In this document: piece after piece, positions 21,433-31,074 of the stretch
Layout of the letters: every line of letters starts with the position of its first letter
How positions within the stretch are numbered: position 1 is the stretch's first letter
Source of the DNA: Micrasema longulum
Taxonomy: Eukaryota; Arthropoda; Insecta; Trichoptera; Brachycentridae
Length of the DNA: 64,000 nucleotides
Reading direction: 5' to 3'
NCBI GenBank assembly: GCA_022494885.1
Contig: JAGVSM010003591.1
Span: 1 to 64,000, forward strand
Program-made: the position numbers and the translations under genes
The notes under the pieces: generated by a model
What the model was told of the DNA's origin: nothing
Seen by the model: the letters and a program-made list of their open reading frames with translations, nothing else
The model's database searches: none

Positions 21433-22197
21433 AATGATCTCATCGTACTGTATAAAATTGTGAGCTCTCTTTTTGACGCACCAAAAATACTTGAATTGAT
21501 TAATTTTAGAGTACCTGCTGTCAACACTAGGTGTACTTTATTGTTTCATTGCTCCAGTACTTCTTCCAACCAACAAAACAATTCATTGATACCGAGACTG
21601 CATAGGTTAGGTAACACTTATGGAACGGCTGCAGACATTCTGTCCAATTCTTTACTATCTTTTAAGTCCACAATATCTAGTTTATTTGTAGCTGCTTGTC
21701 AAACTATTATTGACAATTCAATTCCATAAATTAAAAAGATACTTACTTGTTTATTTTTATAACCTTATACTTGTTTTTTATTTTTTACTATTATATCAAA
21801 TTGCATTGTAGTATTGGCAAATACGTATTTCATAGATACATATTTTTATTTCTTATTTTTTCGTGATAATATATGCTTGCTTGCTTATTAATTTAACTTA
21901 AAAATGTCTTTCTTGCTTACCGTAACACTTTATTTATTGTTTGCTTTACAGAATTTATTTCATAAGCTTATATCTTTGCATTTTTCGTTTATATGCTTAC
22001 TGTTTTTTCTTGAATACCTTTGTTATTATTGTTTTGTTTTTTTTTACTTTGTAAAACTTTTTATTATATCCTTTTAACTAATTCCACATATTTTTTTCTA
22101 TATATTCTGTGTTTATTACTTAGTATGTTAGCATGTATTTCATTTTTAATTTTTGTAAATGCCTTTTGGGCGTTAATGAACAAAATAAATAAATAAA
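21433..22197 (+). mobile_element. LINE C-terminus and 3' UTR
   Basis: From 21433 the frame reads NDLIVLYKIVSSLFDAPKIL, then LINFRVPAVNTR, LIPRLHRLGNTYG and LSFKSTI before the stop at 21727-21729. This is the end of a Jockey/CR1-type ORF2: an FLYKIxNxxIDxPxLL motif, then VPxxxxR, then the final helix. About 430 bp of UTR follows, ending GCCTTTTGGGCGTTAATG and an (AATA)n tail to 22197. The frame is intact over 98 codons, so this copy is relatively young. Confidence 0.8.
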
Positions 22198-22368
22198 TAA
22201 GTTAATAACATTTGTAGAAATTAAAAAATTGTAAAAAAATTAATCAATACAAACTGTTTTAATACACAAAAAAACAACATTCTCCGAATTTTTTAATAAA
22301 TGCATTTTAGTCGAATGCAACCCTGGGAAATTGATGGAAAACACATTTATGCTTCTTACTTTTTTTTC

Positions 22369-22760
22369 TAGTCAACAAATTGAAGATGTTATTATTTATA
22401 TGCTTACTTTAGAAGATCGCCGTCTATTGTTGGACATGGGGGTGCTTCATGACATACTTAGTGGACGTCTTGATAGTCCAGCTCTTTTGTCGGAGTTATC
22501 ATTAAATGTTCCCAGCTACCGCACCCGTCACACGTCGAGCTCTCTATTTCATCTGCCAGCAGATCGTACGAACTATGCCCAGAACTCTCCACTTATACGT
22601 TTTGTTAGTGAATATAATTTGAACTTTCCCCTTATTGATCCATTTGATTGTAAAAAAAAATAACATTTAAAATGCGCGTCTTAAAACATAATTTTTTGTC
22701 TTATACTTAGTTTCAATAATAAAGTCTTATTTTATCTTATTTTATTTTATTTTATTATAT
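22369..22760 (+). mobile_element. LINE C-terminus with (ATTTT)n tail
   Basis: The frame 22369-22663 reads QQIEDVIIYMLTLEDRRLLL, then LHDILSGRLDSPALLSEL, NVPSYRTRH, DRTNYAQNSPLIRF and a stop. These are the C-terminal motifs of a Jockey/CR1-type LINE (RxxxDxxxLxxIxxGxIDxPxLL, VPxxxxR and TNYxxNSPIxR). It ends about 80 bp later in a (TTTTA)n run (22725-22760). It is 5'-truncated inside the family T repeat. The apparent ATG at 22331 lies in family T sequence, so it is not the start of this protein. Confidence 0.8.
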
Positions 22761-23199
22761 TTTATCTCTAATTCTTAATGTTTCCAATATATTTATATTT
22801 TTGACACTTGACACTTGTGCAATATTTACACACATGTCCACCCTCATTCTAATATAACACCCACCCTCTCACTCACTTACACTCACACAAACACACTAGT
22901 ATGTATTGTACGTGTATTTAATGTATTTCTGTGGACATCTGTCATTGGTTTTATTCTCTGTATATTTTATTTGTTGTATTTTTGTTATATGTTTTACTGT
23001 TGATATCCCCAATAAATAAATTTAAAAAATAAAAATTAACCTTGAGGACGTAAATTATAAAATTTTGCGAAAAACCGCACGTAAACCTGTATAGATAAGT
23101 ACCTTCATACCATTTGTTATACCATAAAATGTTTACATTTTAATTAAACAACTGTCATGTAAAAGCCCTCTGGGCGTATTAAGATAATACATAAATGCA

Positions 23200-24140
23200 T
23201 ATCGTTTCCCAAAAATAAAAATAAAACACGAAAGTTAAACCCGAAGTATTCATTAAATTCACAATTAATTATTTTATATTCCGCGTTTGCCGACAGTTTA
23301 CTAGTATTTTGTACTTCATGTTTAATGTACGTGTAGGGGTGAACAGTTGTTTTGTTTTACTACCCTTCCGAGGTATTGAGCGGATCTAGGAACGGAATTA
23401 ATCCCCCGCTTAAGGGCTGCATTTCTATTAAGGGTAGATAACTTAATTAAGTGAAACTGATTCTGAACTTAACTACGATCAACTTCGTACGTAAATGATG
23501 CTTTTGAAGGATATTGTGGGCGATGGTTCATTTATAAAGTGGGAGAGGGTTAAATGTTTTGTTAGAACAAGTAGCATAAACTACATAATTAACCCGTAAA
23601 CGCGCACTTATTTTATTTGAATACAAAGCAAACATTGAGTTAGTTTTTTTTAATCCGCCTTACCAGGAGGCATGAGTATAATAGTTCATTAAAAATACAT
23701 TTATTTTAATAAATAAAAAACATATTGCTAATACTACAACTGCTTATTGCGTTATTTTACTGATGTAAGATTTATTTAAGGCCTAACGAAGTAACTGAAA
23801 TGTTAAATAAATAAGAAAAATCCAATACAAAATATTAAGGCTTAAGAAAAAAAACATCTACTTTATTATTCCTTCAGTCAGAGGCCGTGCATGCCCATCA
23901 GTTGCACATGAATAATGCTAAAAAGGTCAATTTTGTGTTTGCTTTCATCCGGTACAAACTTTATCTGCTTACCCGAGGCAAATTGCTATCTCAGTAATTT
24001 AATCTCTTTTAGCTTAATCTATTAATCAAAAGGTTTTACACATGAGTTTAATATTTTAAATATTGTGTTGACCTTTTTACTATCTTGCACGTGTGCAATC
24101 TACTTCTGACGTGGCGGTCAAATTTAAAAAATAATGCGTC
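23200..24140. other. Unassigned stretch
   Basis: Mostly AT-rich. 23330-23560 is somewhat more balanced (GAGGTATTGAGCGGATCTAG) but I recognised no gene or element. Confidence 0.4.
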
Positions 24141-24141
24141 A

Positions 24142-24845
24142 TATTTATTTATTTATTTATTATATATATACGGCCAAAGCCAATTAAAACACTTACATGA
24201 AGAAACATAAATGCAAGAAACTGAACAAAAAGAACATAAAGCTATTTAGCAAAGATAAACAAGGGCAAAACAATAATACTCGTATTATACAATATTTTTA
24301 AAAAAACGAAAGACCTAAAACTTTGAGCCAAACCATGCCAATCCAACTTCATCCCACACTGTTTAGTCGCGAAGAGATCTATGAAAAGCCGGAAGATCTA
24401 TCCCAAAAAATTCCAAGTCGCGTGATGAATTGATTAATATACACATTCTGAACATTGGGGCATAAAAACCAAAGTTGCTCTTAGAAGATTTTATAAATAG
24501 CAGATTTTGACTTCTGGCGACACGGTTGGGAACATGAAAAGAAATTGATTGCAACAGAGATGGGACACCACTTAAAACATTAAGTATTTTGAAAATGCAT
24601 ATAAGGTCCATCTCAGTTCGAAGTCTCTCCAATGAAGATAGATTGAGAGATTGCTCTATTTCAAAATAAGAATAATTACCCCTTTGTAATCCGAGCAACC
24701 ATGCCACTTTTCTTAAAAAACGGTGTTGGACAGACTTGATATGGGCAATATGAGTCCTGTAGAATGGAGACCAAATAGGAGAAGCGTATTCTAGGTGGGG
24801 TCGAACTAGTGAGCAATAAAGAGTTTTGATGGTATTCATATTTTT
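24142..24845 (-). mobile_element. LINE ORF2 C-terminus, best preserved frame in the window
   Basis: The minus strand is open for 158 codons (24839-24363). It begins MNTIKTLYCSLVRPHLEYAS and continues IWSPFYRTHIAHIKSVQHRF, LRTEMDLICIFKIL and FHVPNRVAR to a stop at 24363. The YxxxVRPxLEYxxxxWxP and IExVQxRF-type motifs are diagnostic of the region after the RT fingers and palm of Jockey-like LINEs. The catalytic palm is absent (5' truncation near 24845). A 220-bp 3' UTR ends in (AATA)n, (TA)n-rich sequence at 24142-24175. The clean frame suggests a fairly recent insertion. Confidence 0.85.
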
Positions 24846-25092
24846 GAAGTCCGATCTGTCATTTAAATTTTTTTGACAAAAATTTTTTAGATAACGTTTT
24901 ATTATTCCAAAAAAAAAATACCTCTTAATTATTTATTCAAGCCAACATTTTTAAATTCCTTCAAATGTTATTTCAAAATAAATTTGTCATATTTTTTTAT
25001 TTCTTTAATAGTTCATGTAACTGTTCTGCCATAGCCAACTGTTGCCTCCTAGTTTAATTTATTTTCACTTTTTTTTTATTCATTATTTGTTT

Positions 25093-25641
25093 AACAATAT
25101 TTTGAGTTTGTCCAAATTTTTGTAGACAAGGACTGGATTCAACTCCCTGGGGAGCTGTTTATATTAACATATTACAACAGAGATGACGAACATTTAAGAA
25201 AAGGTAATATAGAAGTCTAGGCATCTACAGGGCTTATGACCTGTCAATGGCTGGTTTAAGTGACCACTTTTACACACTGTGTAACATTCACCATTCTGCC
25301 TATATTTGAACATCTATATACCTTCAATTCTTTCACCTGTTGATGTTTGTGAAGTTAAAGAGCTGAAACCTTTATTTATGCAGGTGAGATTCATATAATT
25401 GAATTATTTCACCTACATACTAGGCAACGCCTGAAAATGTTATTTTTTCAATTTCTATACTTCTTCATGGACCAGGTAATTTATCAACAATATTTTGAGT
25501 TTGTCCAAATTTTCTTCCTTCTATATTACCTTTTCTTAAATGTTCCTCATCTCTGTTGTAATATGTTAATATAAACAGCTCCCCAGGGAGTTGAATCCAG
25601 TCCTTGTCTACAAAAATTTGGACAAACTCAAAATATTGTTG
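25093..25641. repeat. FB-A reference copy with 121-bp terminal inverted repeats
   Basis: The left arm 25093-25215 and right arm 25520-25641 are inverted repeats with one clear mismatch (GACGAAC against GAGGAAC) over about 121 bp. Both run from AACAATATTTTGAGTTTGTC through TGTAGACAAGGACTGGATTC and AACTCCCTGGGGAGCTG to AGGTAATATAGAAG. The interior holds the core palindromes (25226-25285), the ATTTGAACATCTATATACC block, AGAGCTGAAACC and the CTAGGCAACGCCTGAAAATG block. A third copy of the terminal 30 bp lies inside at 25484-25515. No open frame is present, so it is non-autonomous. Confidence 0.9.
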
Positions 25642-25658
25642 ATAAATTGAGACGTCAC

Positions 25659-25735
25659 TCGCGGAGTAATTTCAGAAACGCAAAATCTTAAAAATCATAG
25701 CACTCATAATACGTTTAAAACGTATTTATTTATTT
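25659..25735 (+). mobile_element. MITE-E fragment
   Basis: GGAGTAATTTCAGAAACGCAA and AAAAATCATAGCACTCATAAT match the distal third of the MITE-E copies at 37.75 and 43.53 kb. The ends are missing. It begins about 18 bp after FB-A. Confidence 0.6.
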
Positions 25736-25789
25736 GGGAAAAAAACAACAGTTTTTACAATTAATTCATAAAGAAAATTTATGTATTTA

Positions 25790-26465
25790 TTTAATCCAAT
25801 ATAAAGTACAAATACATAGTTTACAAATTAAAATGTTTATACAATAGGTAAATTCCATATTTTAAAAATATATATATTGGTGTAGCCACTCCACTGGCCC
25901 ACAGGCACGCTCCGGGGTGTTAGTGTATTATTTATTTAAATGTACGTACTTTCCTATCAATTTTTGTGTAAAAATTCCAAAGAAATCAAAAAAATTCAAA
26001 CATACCTACATCAATAAAACCAGAAAGGATTTTCAAGAAACTAAAATTATTTTCTTTTAAATGAAACATATTCCTCAGCTTCCTGTCTAGTCTTTTTACC
26101 AACCCATTTATGGACTCGAGCTTTGAAAATATTGTTTTTAATTTTGTTCACCAATATGTTCTTGCTTAAAAAGTTGTATGGCTTAGGGGCCAGAAAAGTA
26201 TAATCCTTTCTTTTCCGAAATTTGTTTTTTTCTTTGGGAGCAGAAGTATTGTTTTTTGTCTTTGCCTAGTATTGTAAATTTTCTGTCCGTCATTATGTCT
26301 CCCAGGATTTTGATGGAAATGTCTTAAAATGGTATTTATGTCTTACGTCTAGTACTGGAGTATTGGTAAGGCTTTTTGTTGGCTTCTCTTAGTAAGGCTT
26401 TTTATGCTTTCATTTATGGCTCTAATGTGGGTTTACTTGTTCCTTCCCATCTTATTATTCCGGTA
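25790..26465 (-). mobile_element. LINE-F 3' half
   Basis: This minus-strand copy aligns with 32280-33030 on the plus strand. Shared blocks include the GGGGCCAGAAAA complement, CATTTATGGACT, AGTCTTTTTACC and CAGCTTCCTGTCTAG. Near the 3' end both carry GGCCCACAGG and then TATATTGGATT next to the tail. In protein terms it spans the KALxxxNKKP region to the end. Frames are broken. Confidence 0.75.
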
Positions 26466-26559
26466 CATTGAAAATTAGGATACATTTTAACTTAAATTGT
26501 AAAAACCGTTAATAATCCTTTTTCACGGCTATATAAGTTATTTATTTTTTATCAATATT

Positions 26560-26745
26560 CCTACAGAGATGAGGTAGAATTTTTTCAAATTCAGGATTAT
26601 CGATATTCGAGCGTTTACAGGGCTTATGACCTGTCATTGGCTGGGTTGAGTGGCCACTTTACGTTTTAACAACATTCCCCATTCCGCTTATTAGCGAATA
26701 TCGACATTGGCATCATTTTTATTCCTGTATATATCCTATTAAATG
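26560..26745 (+). repeat. FB-A half-copy
   Basis: CTACAGAGATGAGG, TTACAGGGCTTATGACCTGT, CATTGGCTGGGTTGAGTGGC, CACTTTACG and CATTCCCCATTCCGC follow the FB-A order. A secondary inverted pair, ATCGATATTCG (26606-26616) and CGAATATCGA (26695-26704), is specific to this copy. Confidence 0.75.
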
Positions 26746-26932
26746 AGAAAGCATTCACTAGCGTGTTGGAGCACCATCTATGTATTGATATTGAAGTTAA
26801 GTATTTTTAATTAGCATATTACTTTATTTTTATGTATTTAAGACTCTTCCGAGTTAAATTAAGTACTAGTAATCGCCTGCAGATGATTCTGCAATTTATT
26901 TATACTTATATTTTGACCAGATCTTATTACAC

Positions 26933-27043
26933 AACATTATTTTTTTTTTGGTATGTGTATTTTTTGTACATACACAAATCTGGATTTCTCCCGAGGGGGA
27001 GTAGGTATGTACAAAAAATACACATACCAAAAAATAATGTTAT
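26933..27043. repeat. Hairpin with about 38-bp arms and FB-A-like loop
   Basis: ACATTATTTTTTTTTTGGTA with GTGTATTTTTTGTACATAC on the left and the reverse complement on the right (27004-27043) differ mainly in the length of a T run. The loop, CTGGATTTCTCCCGAGGGGG, resembles the terminal block of FB-A (compare 30440-30463), so the hairpin may have formed from two FB-A ends. A plus-strand open frame across it is incidental. Confidence 0.8.
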
Positions 27044-27149
27044 ATAAGTTATTAATCAAGTGTACACATTAAAATAACCCAGTAATAGAATAAAATTAAT
27101 TTAATAGTTAAGAAATGTTAGCAATTTAGAAACTGAAAATAAAATATGT

Positions 27150-27395
27150 AAATATATTAAATAATAACAAAAAAGGTAAAAAAAGTTAAAGAAAAAATAA
27201 TAATAAATAAAAATCTTTCTTGAATTTGTCCTGGACATCGGAAAATTGAATGTAGTGTGAAGTCTTGTCCTCTTAGACACAAGATATTCTAAATAACTTG
27301 TAAGTATAGGGCAATCGATTATATTGTTGACAAGTTTGAATAGAAATAATTGATCTGCAATCACTTTTCTGCACTCCAGATTGCATTTCGAGTAT
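27150..27395 (-). mobile_element. LINE C-terminal scrap
   Basis: The minus strand (27364 downwards) reads MIADQLFLFKLVNNIIDCP, then SYLEYLVSKRTRLHTTF, matching the LxFLYKLxNxxIDCPxLL motif of Jockey/CR1 LINEs. It then runs into T-rich sequence. About 50 residues are convincing. Confidence 0.6.
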
Positions 27396-27503
27396 AATCA
27401 AATTTGTATTATATATTTTTTTCTGAATCCTTTCTAGGTTATTATTAATATATATCTTTCATTGGGTATACAAATATAAGATATATATTAATATTTGGTT
27501 TAT

Positions 27504-27830
27504 TTAATGGTTTAAAATCAAATTTAGAAAAACCACTGAATTTATTAATTCCATATGAAACCCGCAGCACTGTGTGTGCAGCATATTATGATTAAGAATA
27601 AACGAATTTATGGAATATCCCTCAGCAGTCTCTTCCAATGGTGTCTTACCCCATATCCAATTTTGAAAGTTACTCCTGTAGATGGTTTTTGTTTTAGATA
27701 ACTTAATGTGTTCCTCCAGGATATTCAACACTCTTGGGGCCACGAAAGAAAATTTTCTTTGTACAAAATTCGTGCGTTTTTTAGGCATTAAATAATTCAA
27801 ATTTCAGGAAAACCTTATGCGAGCATTCTA
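27504..27830 (-). mobile_element. LINE C-terminal scrap (PRVLNIL family)
   Basis: The minus strand encodes MPKKRTNFVQRKFSFVAPRV, LNILEEHIKLS and FQNWIWGK in one frame. This is the terminal APxxxNxLPxxI helix region of a Jockey-like LINE. A second copy of the same family lies at 60030-60280 on the minus strand with matching PKxRTxFAQR, FxAPRVFNIL and EHIKLS segments. It is truncated on both sides. Confidence 0.7.
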
Positions 27831-28259
27831 CTGAGATTTTCTCCTGTAGTAACATGGAGAAAAAGGCGACAGTGACTGTTTTATAAACATTTGTCTAATA
27901 TTTATAAAAATCGAATGGAACTTTTTTTTTTTTAAATCTTTGACAATTTGATTTTCAAAATAATGACTAAGTCCACTAATTTTCATAAAATTCAAAATCT
28001 CGCAACTTGAGGTATTATGTTGGATATGAGTTTATTCTATAAAATTGTTAGTTACCTAATTAATAGCTCGCAAATGATTGAGTCCCTGTTCGAAGACTCG
28101 CCGTACTATTTAACATTCCGTGCTCTTAAGCTAATTATATGAAAAACAGAACCCTTCGAAGAATACAGACAACCTTTAATGACTGTTTTAGTGACATCGA
28201 CATATTACGCTGTAATTACTATAGTTTGATCAGGGTCGCGATAGCAATCGGAAGTTAAG

Positions 28260-28570
28260 GACGTCATACCTTCACATTGACGGTATAGTTAAAAATGAAT
28301 TCACCCGAGCAAATACGAAGATACACTATCGACCCTATACCTTCAAGTTTTTGGTAAGCACATCGATATGGACCAAGGGGGCGCGTATGCCACGGTAAAC
28401 ATATCTAACCACTAATGTGACATACCTTAATCATGACGTCATACTAGAAGGTAAATTCTCCAGAACGATTACGAAGATACATTACCGACCTTTTATCTCC
28501 AAGTTTTAACTAGGTACATCGGTATTTGCCGAAGGCTCAAAACTCCCATGGTATACATATTTACTTGTAA
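28260..28570. repeat. Diverged tandem duplication, period about 156 bp
   Basis: Two successive units share GACGTCATAC, TACGAAGATACACTATCGAC (28314) with TACGAAGATACATTACCGAC (28470), CCTTCAAGTTTT with TCTCCAAGTTTT, and ACATCGATAT with ACATCGGTAT. The offset between equivalent points is 156 bp. The unit may be a satellite-like monomer. No coding potential is seen. Confidence 0.75.
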
Positions 28571-28839
28571 AAAGTGTCAAAAAATTGTTATTTTTACCAA
28601 TTTTGATTTAATTACGATTCATTAAAAAATTGAATCCTTCTGAGGTGACCATTTTTATTCTTAAAAGCTTATTTAAAATATGAAAGAAAAAACATTAAAT
28701 TTGAAGGACAAATTAATTCTGACATAACTGTCATTTTGAAACCGTACGGCTGGATGCAGAGATAATATGGTAAGATGCTCCTATATAAACATAAAGCATC
28801 ATCTAGCCATTTAGTTTTTGAATTTGGGTTGGAAAAAAA

Positions 28840-29015
28840 ATAGTCATTATAAAACACAAATATTTATATTTTTTTATTTTATTAATAAATTTCATAAAAG
28901 GTACATGTTTTTTAAAAATTCTATACAGATCTACTTTTATACATCTAGTAAATGTTATCACTGTAACTCTAAAAAAAAAGAGACTAACTCTTGTGCTTGC
29001 AGAAATTAAATAAAT
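28840..29015 (+). repeat. Dispersed repeat H, copy 1
   Basis: AAAGGTACATGTTTTTTAAA, ACATCTAGTAAATGTTATC and CTGTAACTCT then AGAGACTAACTCTTGTGCTT recur in reverse complement at 43015-43180. It ends directly at the foldback at 29017 and may be part of the same element. Confidence 0.65.
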
Positions 29016-29016
29016 A

Positions 29017-29196
29017 AAACAACTTTGTTTTTAGCCACTATTTTTTTTTTCCACCGACCGGTTTTTAAAGCCAACAAGGTTTTTGTCAAGGTTTACATAA
29101 TTAAACTTCATTAGTTACGTAAATCTTGACGAAGAAGCTTGTTTGCTTTGAAACCGTTCGGTGGGAAAAAAAAATAGCGGTTAAAACAAAGTTGTT
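29017..29196. repeat. Foldback family FB-C, copy 1
   Basis: AAAACAACTTTGTTTTTAGC on the left (29017) and GGTTAAAACAAAGTTGTTTT on the right (29180-29199) begin two inverted arms of about 73 bp. Both arms contain the ACCGACCGGTTTTTAAAGC-like block, which on the right reads GCTTTGAAACCGTTCGGTGG. The spacer is about 30 bp. Longer-spaced and half copies occur at 40598-40985 and 38960-39095. Confidence 0.75.
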
Positions 29197-29229
29197 TTTT
29201 TCAATTTTATTATAATGAATAACCACAAA

Positions 29230-29810
29230 GTTTGTGCTGCAAATATATTTTTTTTACAAATATAATTGTTATATTTTTCTAACATTTTTGCTATCTTTCT
29301 GAGAGCATGTATTAAGATGTCAATAGTGCTGGCTTTAATTACCTCGGTAGATACAGACATATGAAAAATTAACCGAGCCGTCTGGGAATTGTCAAACGTC
29401 ATATAAAAATCATCTTCAAGTGGGTTTTTTTTTTTACTTGCTATTTATTAAAAAATTTATCAATTCAAAAGTAAATGCTTTTTCAAAAAGGCCAACCAGT
29501 ATTAAAAGACGCCAATTAAAAGTACGAATGAAAAATTCTTTAATTTTTAATTTAGTATTTTTGGTTAGTTTGGTAAAGTATATATTTTGTAATTTTTTTC
29601 ATTTCTTGATTGAGTTCGATCATAAAACGTCTGAAATGTAATAAAAACGCGTATCGACATGTCGGTAGATCAAAATTTGCTAAACCGAAGAAGCCACGGG
29701 TAGTAAAAAAGTTTAATGTACCACCTCGGTATGTACCAATGAAGATAGCGTTAATTTTCCGTTCAAAATACCAGCCCTGGTCTGTTAAAGGCATTTAAAA
29801 TTTATATTCT
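29230..29810. other. Unassigned, overlapping small open frames
   Basis: Open frames of 60-80 codons overlap on both strands (29420-29641, 29610-29798 and 29794-29552). The plus-strand 29610-29798 frame is Lys/Arg/Pro-rich, but no family was recognised. This is the only place in the first half where I cannot exclude a short exon. Confidence 0.3.
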
Positions 29811-29814
29811 GCTT

Positions 29815-30117
29815 AACTTTTACATATACCTACTACCTGTATCTAATAAATCGTTGTTTGTGACATTTTAGTTATGAATATAAATGTTCATGGAAACAGG
29901 GGGAGAGGAGAGGTGAGTAGGGACGAAACTGTACCACGCCGTCCTCTTTTATGTATTTTTATTTAATTTTTAAATATTTTTTTAGTATTATTTAAATTTT
30001 TCTCTCTCCTTTTGTATTCACAATAAATGTAAATGTGAAATCTGTAATTTGTCTTACATTATTCATTGTTTTCATATACCTTGTATTTTATTGAAATATT
30101 GTATGATTTTGACAGTA
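29815..30117 (+). mobile_element. LINE-type 3' UTR, copy 1
   Basis: This aligns with 34165-34492. Shared blocks include CTACTACCTG, GAATATAAATGTTCATGGAA against GAAATATAAATGTTTATGGA, TGTGAAATCTGTAATT and TACCTTGTATTT. The 34 kb copy ends in (AATA)n; here the tail is replaced by FB-A starting at about 30118. Confidence 0.6.
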
Positions 30118-30365
30118 TGAACACTTTGAAGAATGGAATATGGAAGTCTAGGCAGACTAACAGGGCTTATGACCTGTCATTGGCTGGTTTAAGTGACCAC
30201 TTTACACACTGTATAACATTTACTATTACGCCTATATTTGAACATCCATATTTCTTCAATTCTTCCATCTGTTGATTTTACCGAAGTTTAAGAGCAAACC
30301 TTTATTGCTGTGAAGATATTCATCGGATCGAATTATTTCACATACTAGGCAATGCCTGAAAACAA
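30118..30365 (+). repeat. FB-A half-copy
   Basis: GAATGGAATATGGAAGTCTA, ACAGGGCTTATGACCTGTCA, TTTAAGTGACCACTTTACAC, ACATTTACTATTACGCCTA, the TTCAATTCTTCCATCTGTTG block and CTAGGCAATGCCTGAAAA follow the FB-A order through to its distal end. No inverted partner is attached, but the next half-copy follows directly in the same orientation. Confidence 0.8.
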
Positions 30366-30374
30366 TTTTTAAAT

Positions 30375-30625
30375 TTTTTCATAGACCAGTTGGTTTTATT
30401 ATAATATTTTGAGTTGGTCTAAACGTTTGTATACAAAAGACTGGATTTCTCCCCCTAGGGAGTCATTAAGATTAACAAATTACAACAGGGATAGAAAACA
30501 TTTTAGAGAAGGGAATGTGGAAGTCTACGGCTTCTGACCTGTCATTGGCTGGTTTAAGTGGCCACTTTACTCGCTGTGTAACATTTACCATTTTGCCTCT
30601 GTTTGAACATCTAAGCAAGGCTTAT
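30375..30625 (+). repeat. FB-A half-copy, tandem with the previous one
   Basis: It starts with the terminal block AATATTTTGAGTTGGTCTAA, then CTGGATTTCTCCCCCTAGGG, ACAACAGGGATAGAAAACAT, GAAGTCTACGGCTTCTGACC, GGTTTAAGTGGCCACTTTAC and GCCTCTGTTTGAACATCTAA. It passes into LINE sequence at about 30625. The 85-codon open frame at 30515-30772 crosses this junction and is not a gene. Confidence 0.8.
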
Positions 30626-30629
30626 TACG

Positions 30630-31070
30630 GGAGTAAAAAAGTATTCTCACATCTCACAACATCTTCGAGATTTGCAGTGGTTAAAAAGCCCAGAGATAAT
30701 AAAATACAAGCATTGCTAGACAGTATTCAAATCCCTTTACGAAATGGCTCCAAGATCGGACTTTTGTATTAGAGAAAATACATGTCAATGAAAATCTACT
30801 CTAAGGTCAGCATTTGAAAAGGAAAACTTGTCAAAATCCGGCGCTCCCCAAACACTAGATTTGAAAATCGTGCTTTTGCCGTTGCCGGCCCCTCTGCCTG
30901 GAACCAATTGCCTTTAAACTTACAAATCAAAGACAGTCCCAGTCAGTTCAGATCCCAACTAAAATTTCAGCTTTTTAGATTATCAGACCCTCAATTTCAA
31001 ATCAGAAGTTTAAATATACAATTGTAAAGCACCCTTGACGTGATTTTTTACCAAAATTGCGCTATATTAA
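30630..31070 (+). mobile_element. LINE C-terminus, L2/CR1-like
   Basis: From about 30840 the plus strand reads RRSPNTRFENRAFAVAGPSA, then WNQLPLNLQIKDSPSQFRSQ and LKFQLF. This is the hallmark end of L2/CR1-like LINEs (RAFSVAGPxxWNxLPxxL followed by SxxxFKxxLKxxLF). Just upstream, IQIPLRNGSKIG matches the relative at 44712 (EMATKYPP region). The short UTR with TTGACGTGATTTTTTACCAA and GCGCTATATTAATCAGC is shared in reverse with 44330-44400. It is broken by stops. Confidence 0.8.
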
Positions 31071-31074
31071 TCAG

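Larger units (their letters stand above)
20943..23100 (+). mobile_element. Family T repeat, nested composite copy
   Basis: Three blocks of this span align collinearly with the uninterrupted copy at 48936-49632. They are 20943-21085 (GTAAGTANGTACCTA and TTGTTNATGGTTGAATTCC), 22200-22355 (ACACAAAAAAACAACAT, ATGCAACCCTGG and TTATGCTTCTTACTT) and about 23060-23100 (AAACCGCACGTAAA). The gaps hold a foldback MITE (21094-21336) and two LINE 3' parts (21433-22197 and 22369-22760). The copy was therefore invaded at least three times. Confidence 0.7.

Noticed and set aside
30515..30772. 85-codon plus-strand open frame
   Set aside because: It spans the junction between FB-A and a LINE remnant; the first half recurs as non-coding repeat elsewhere.
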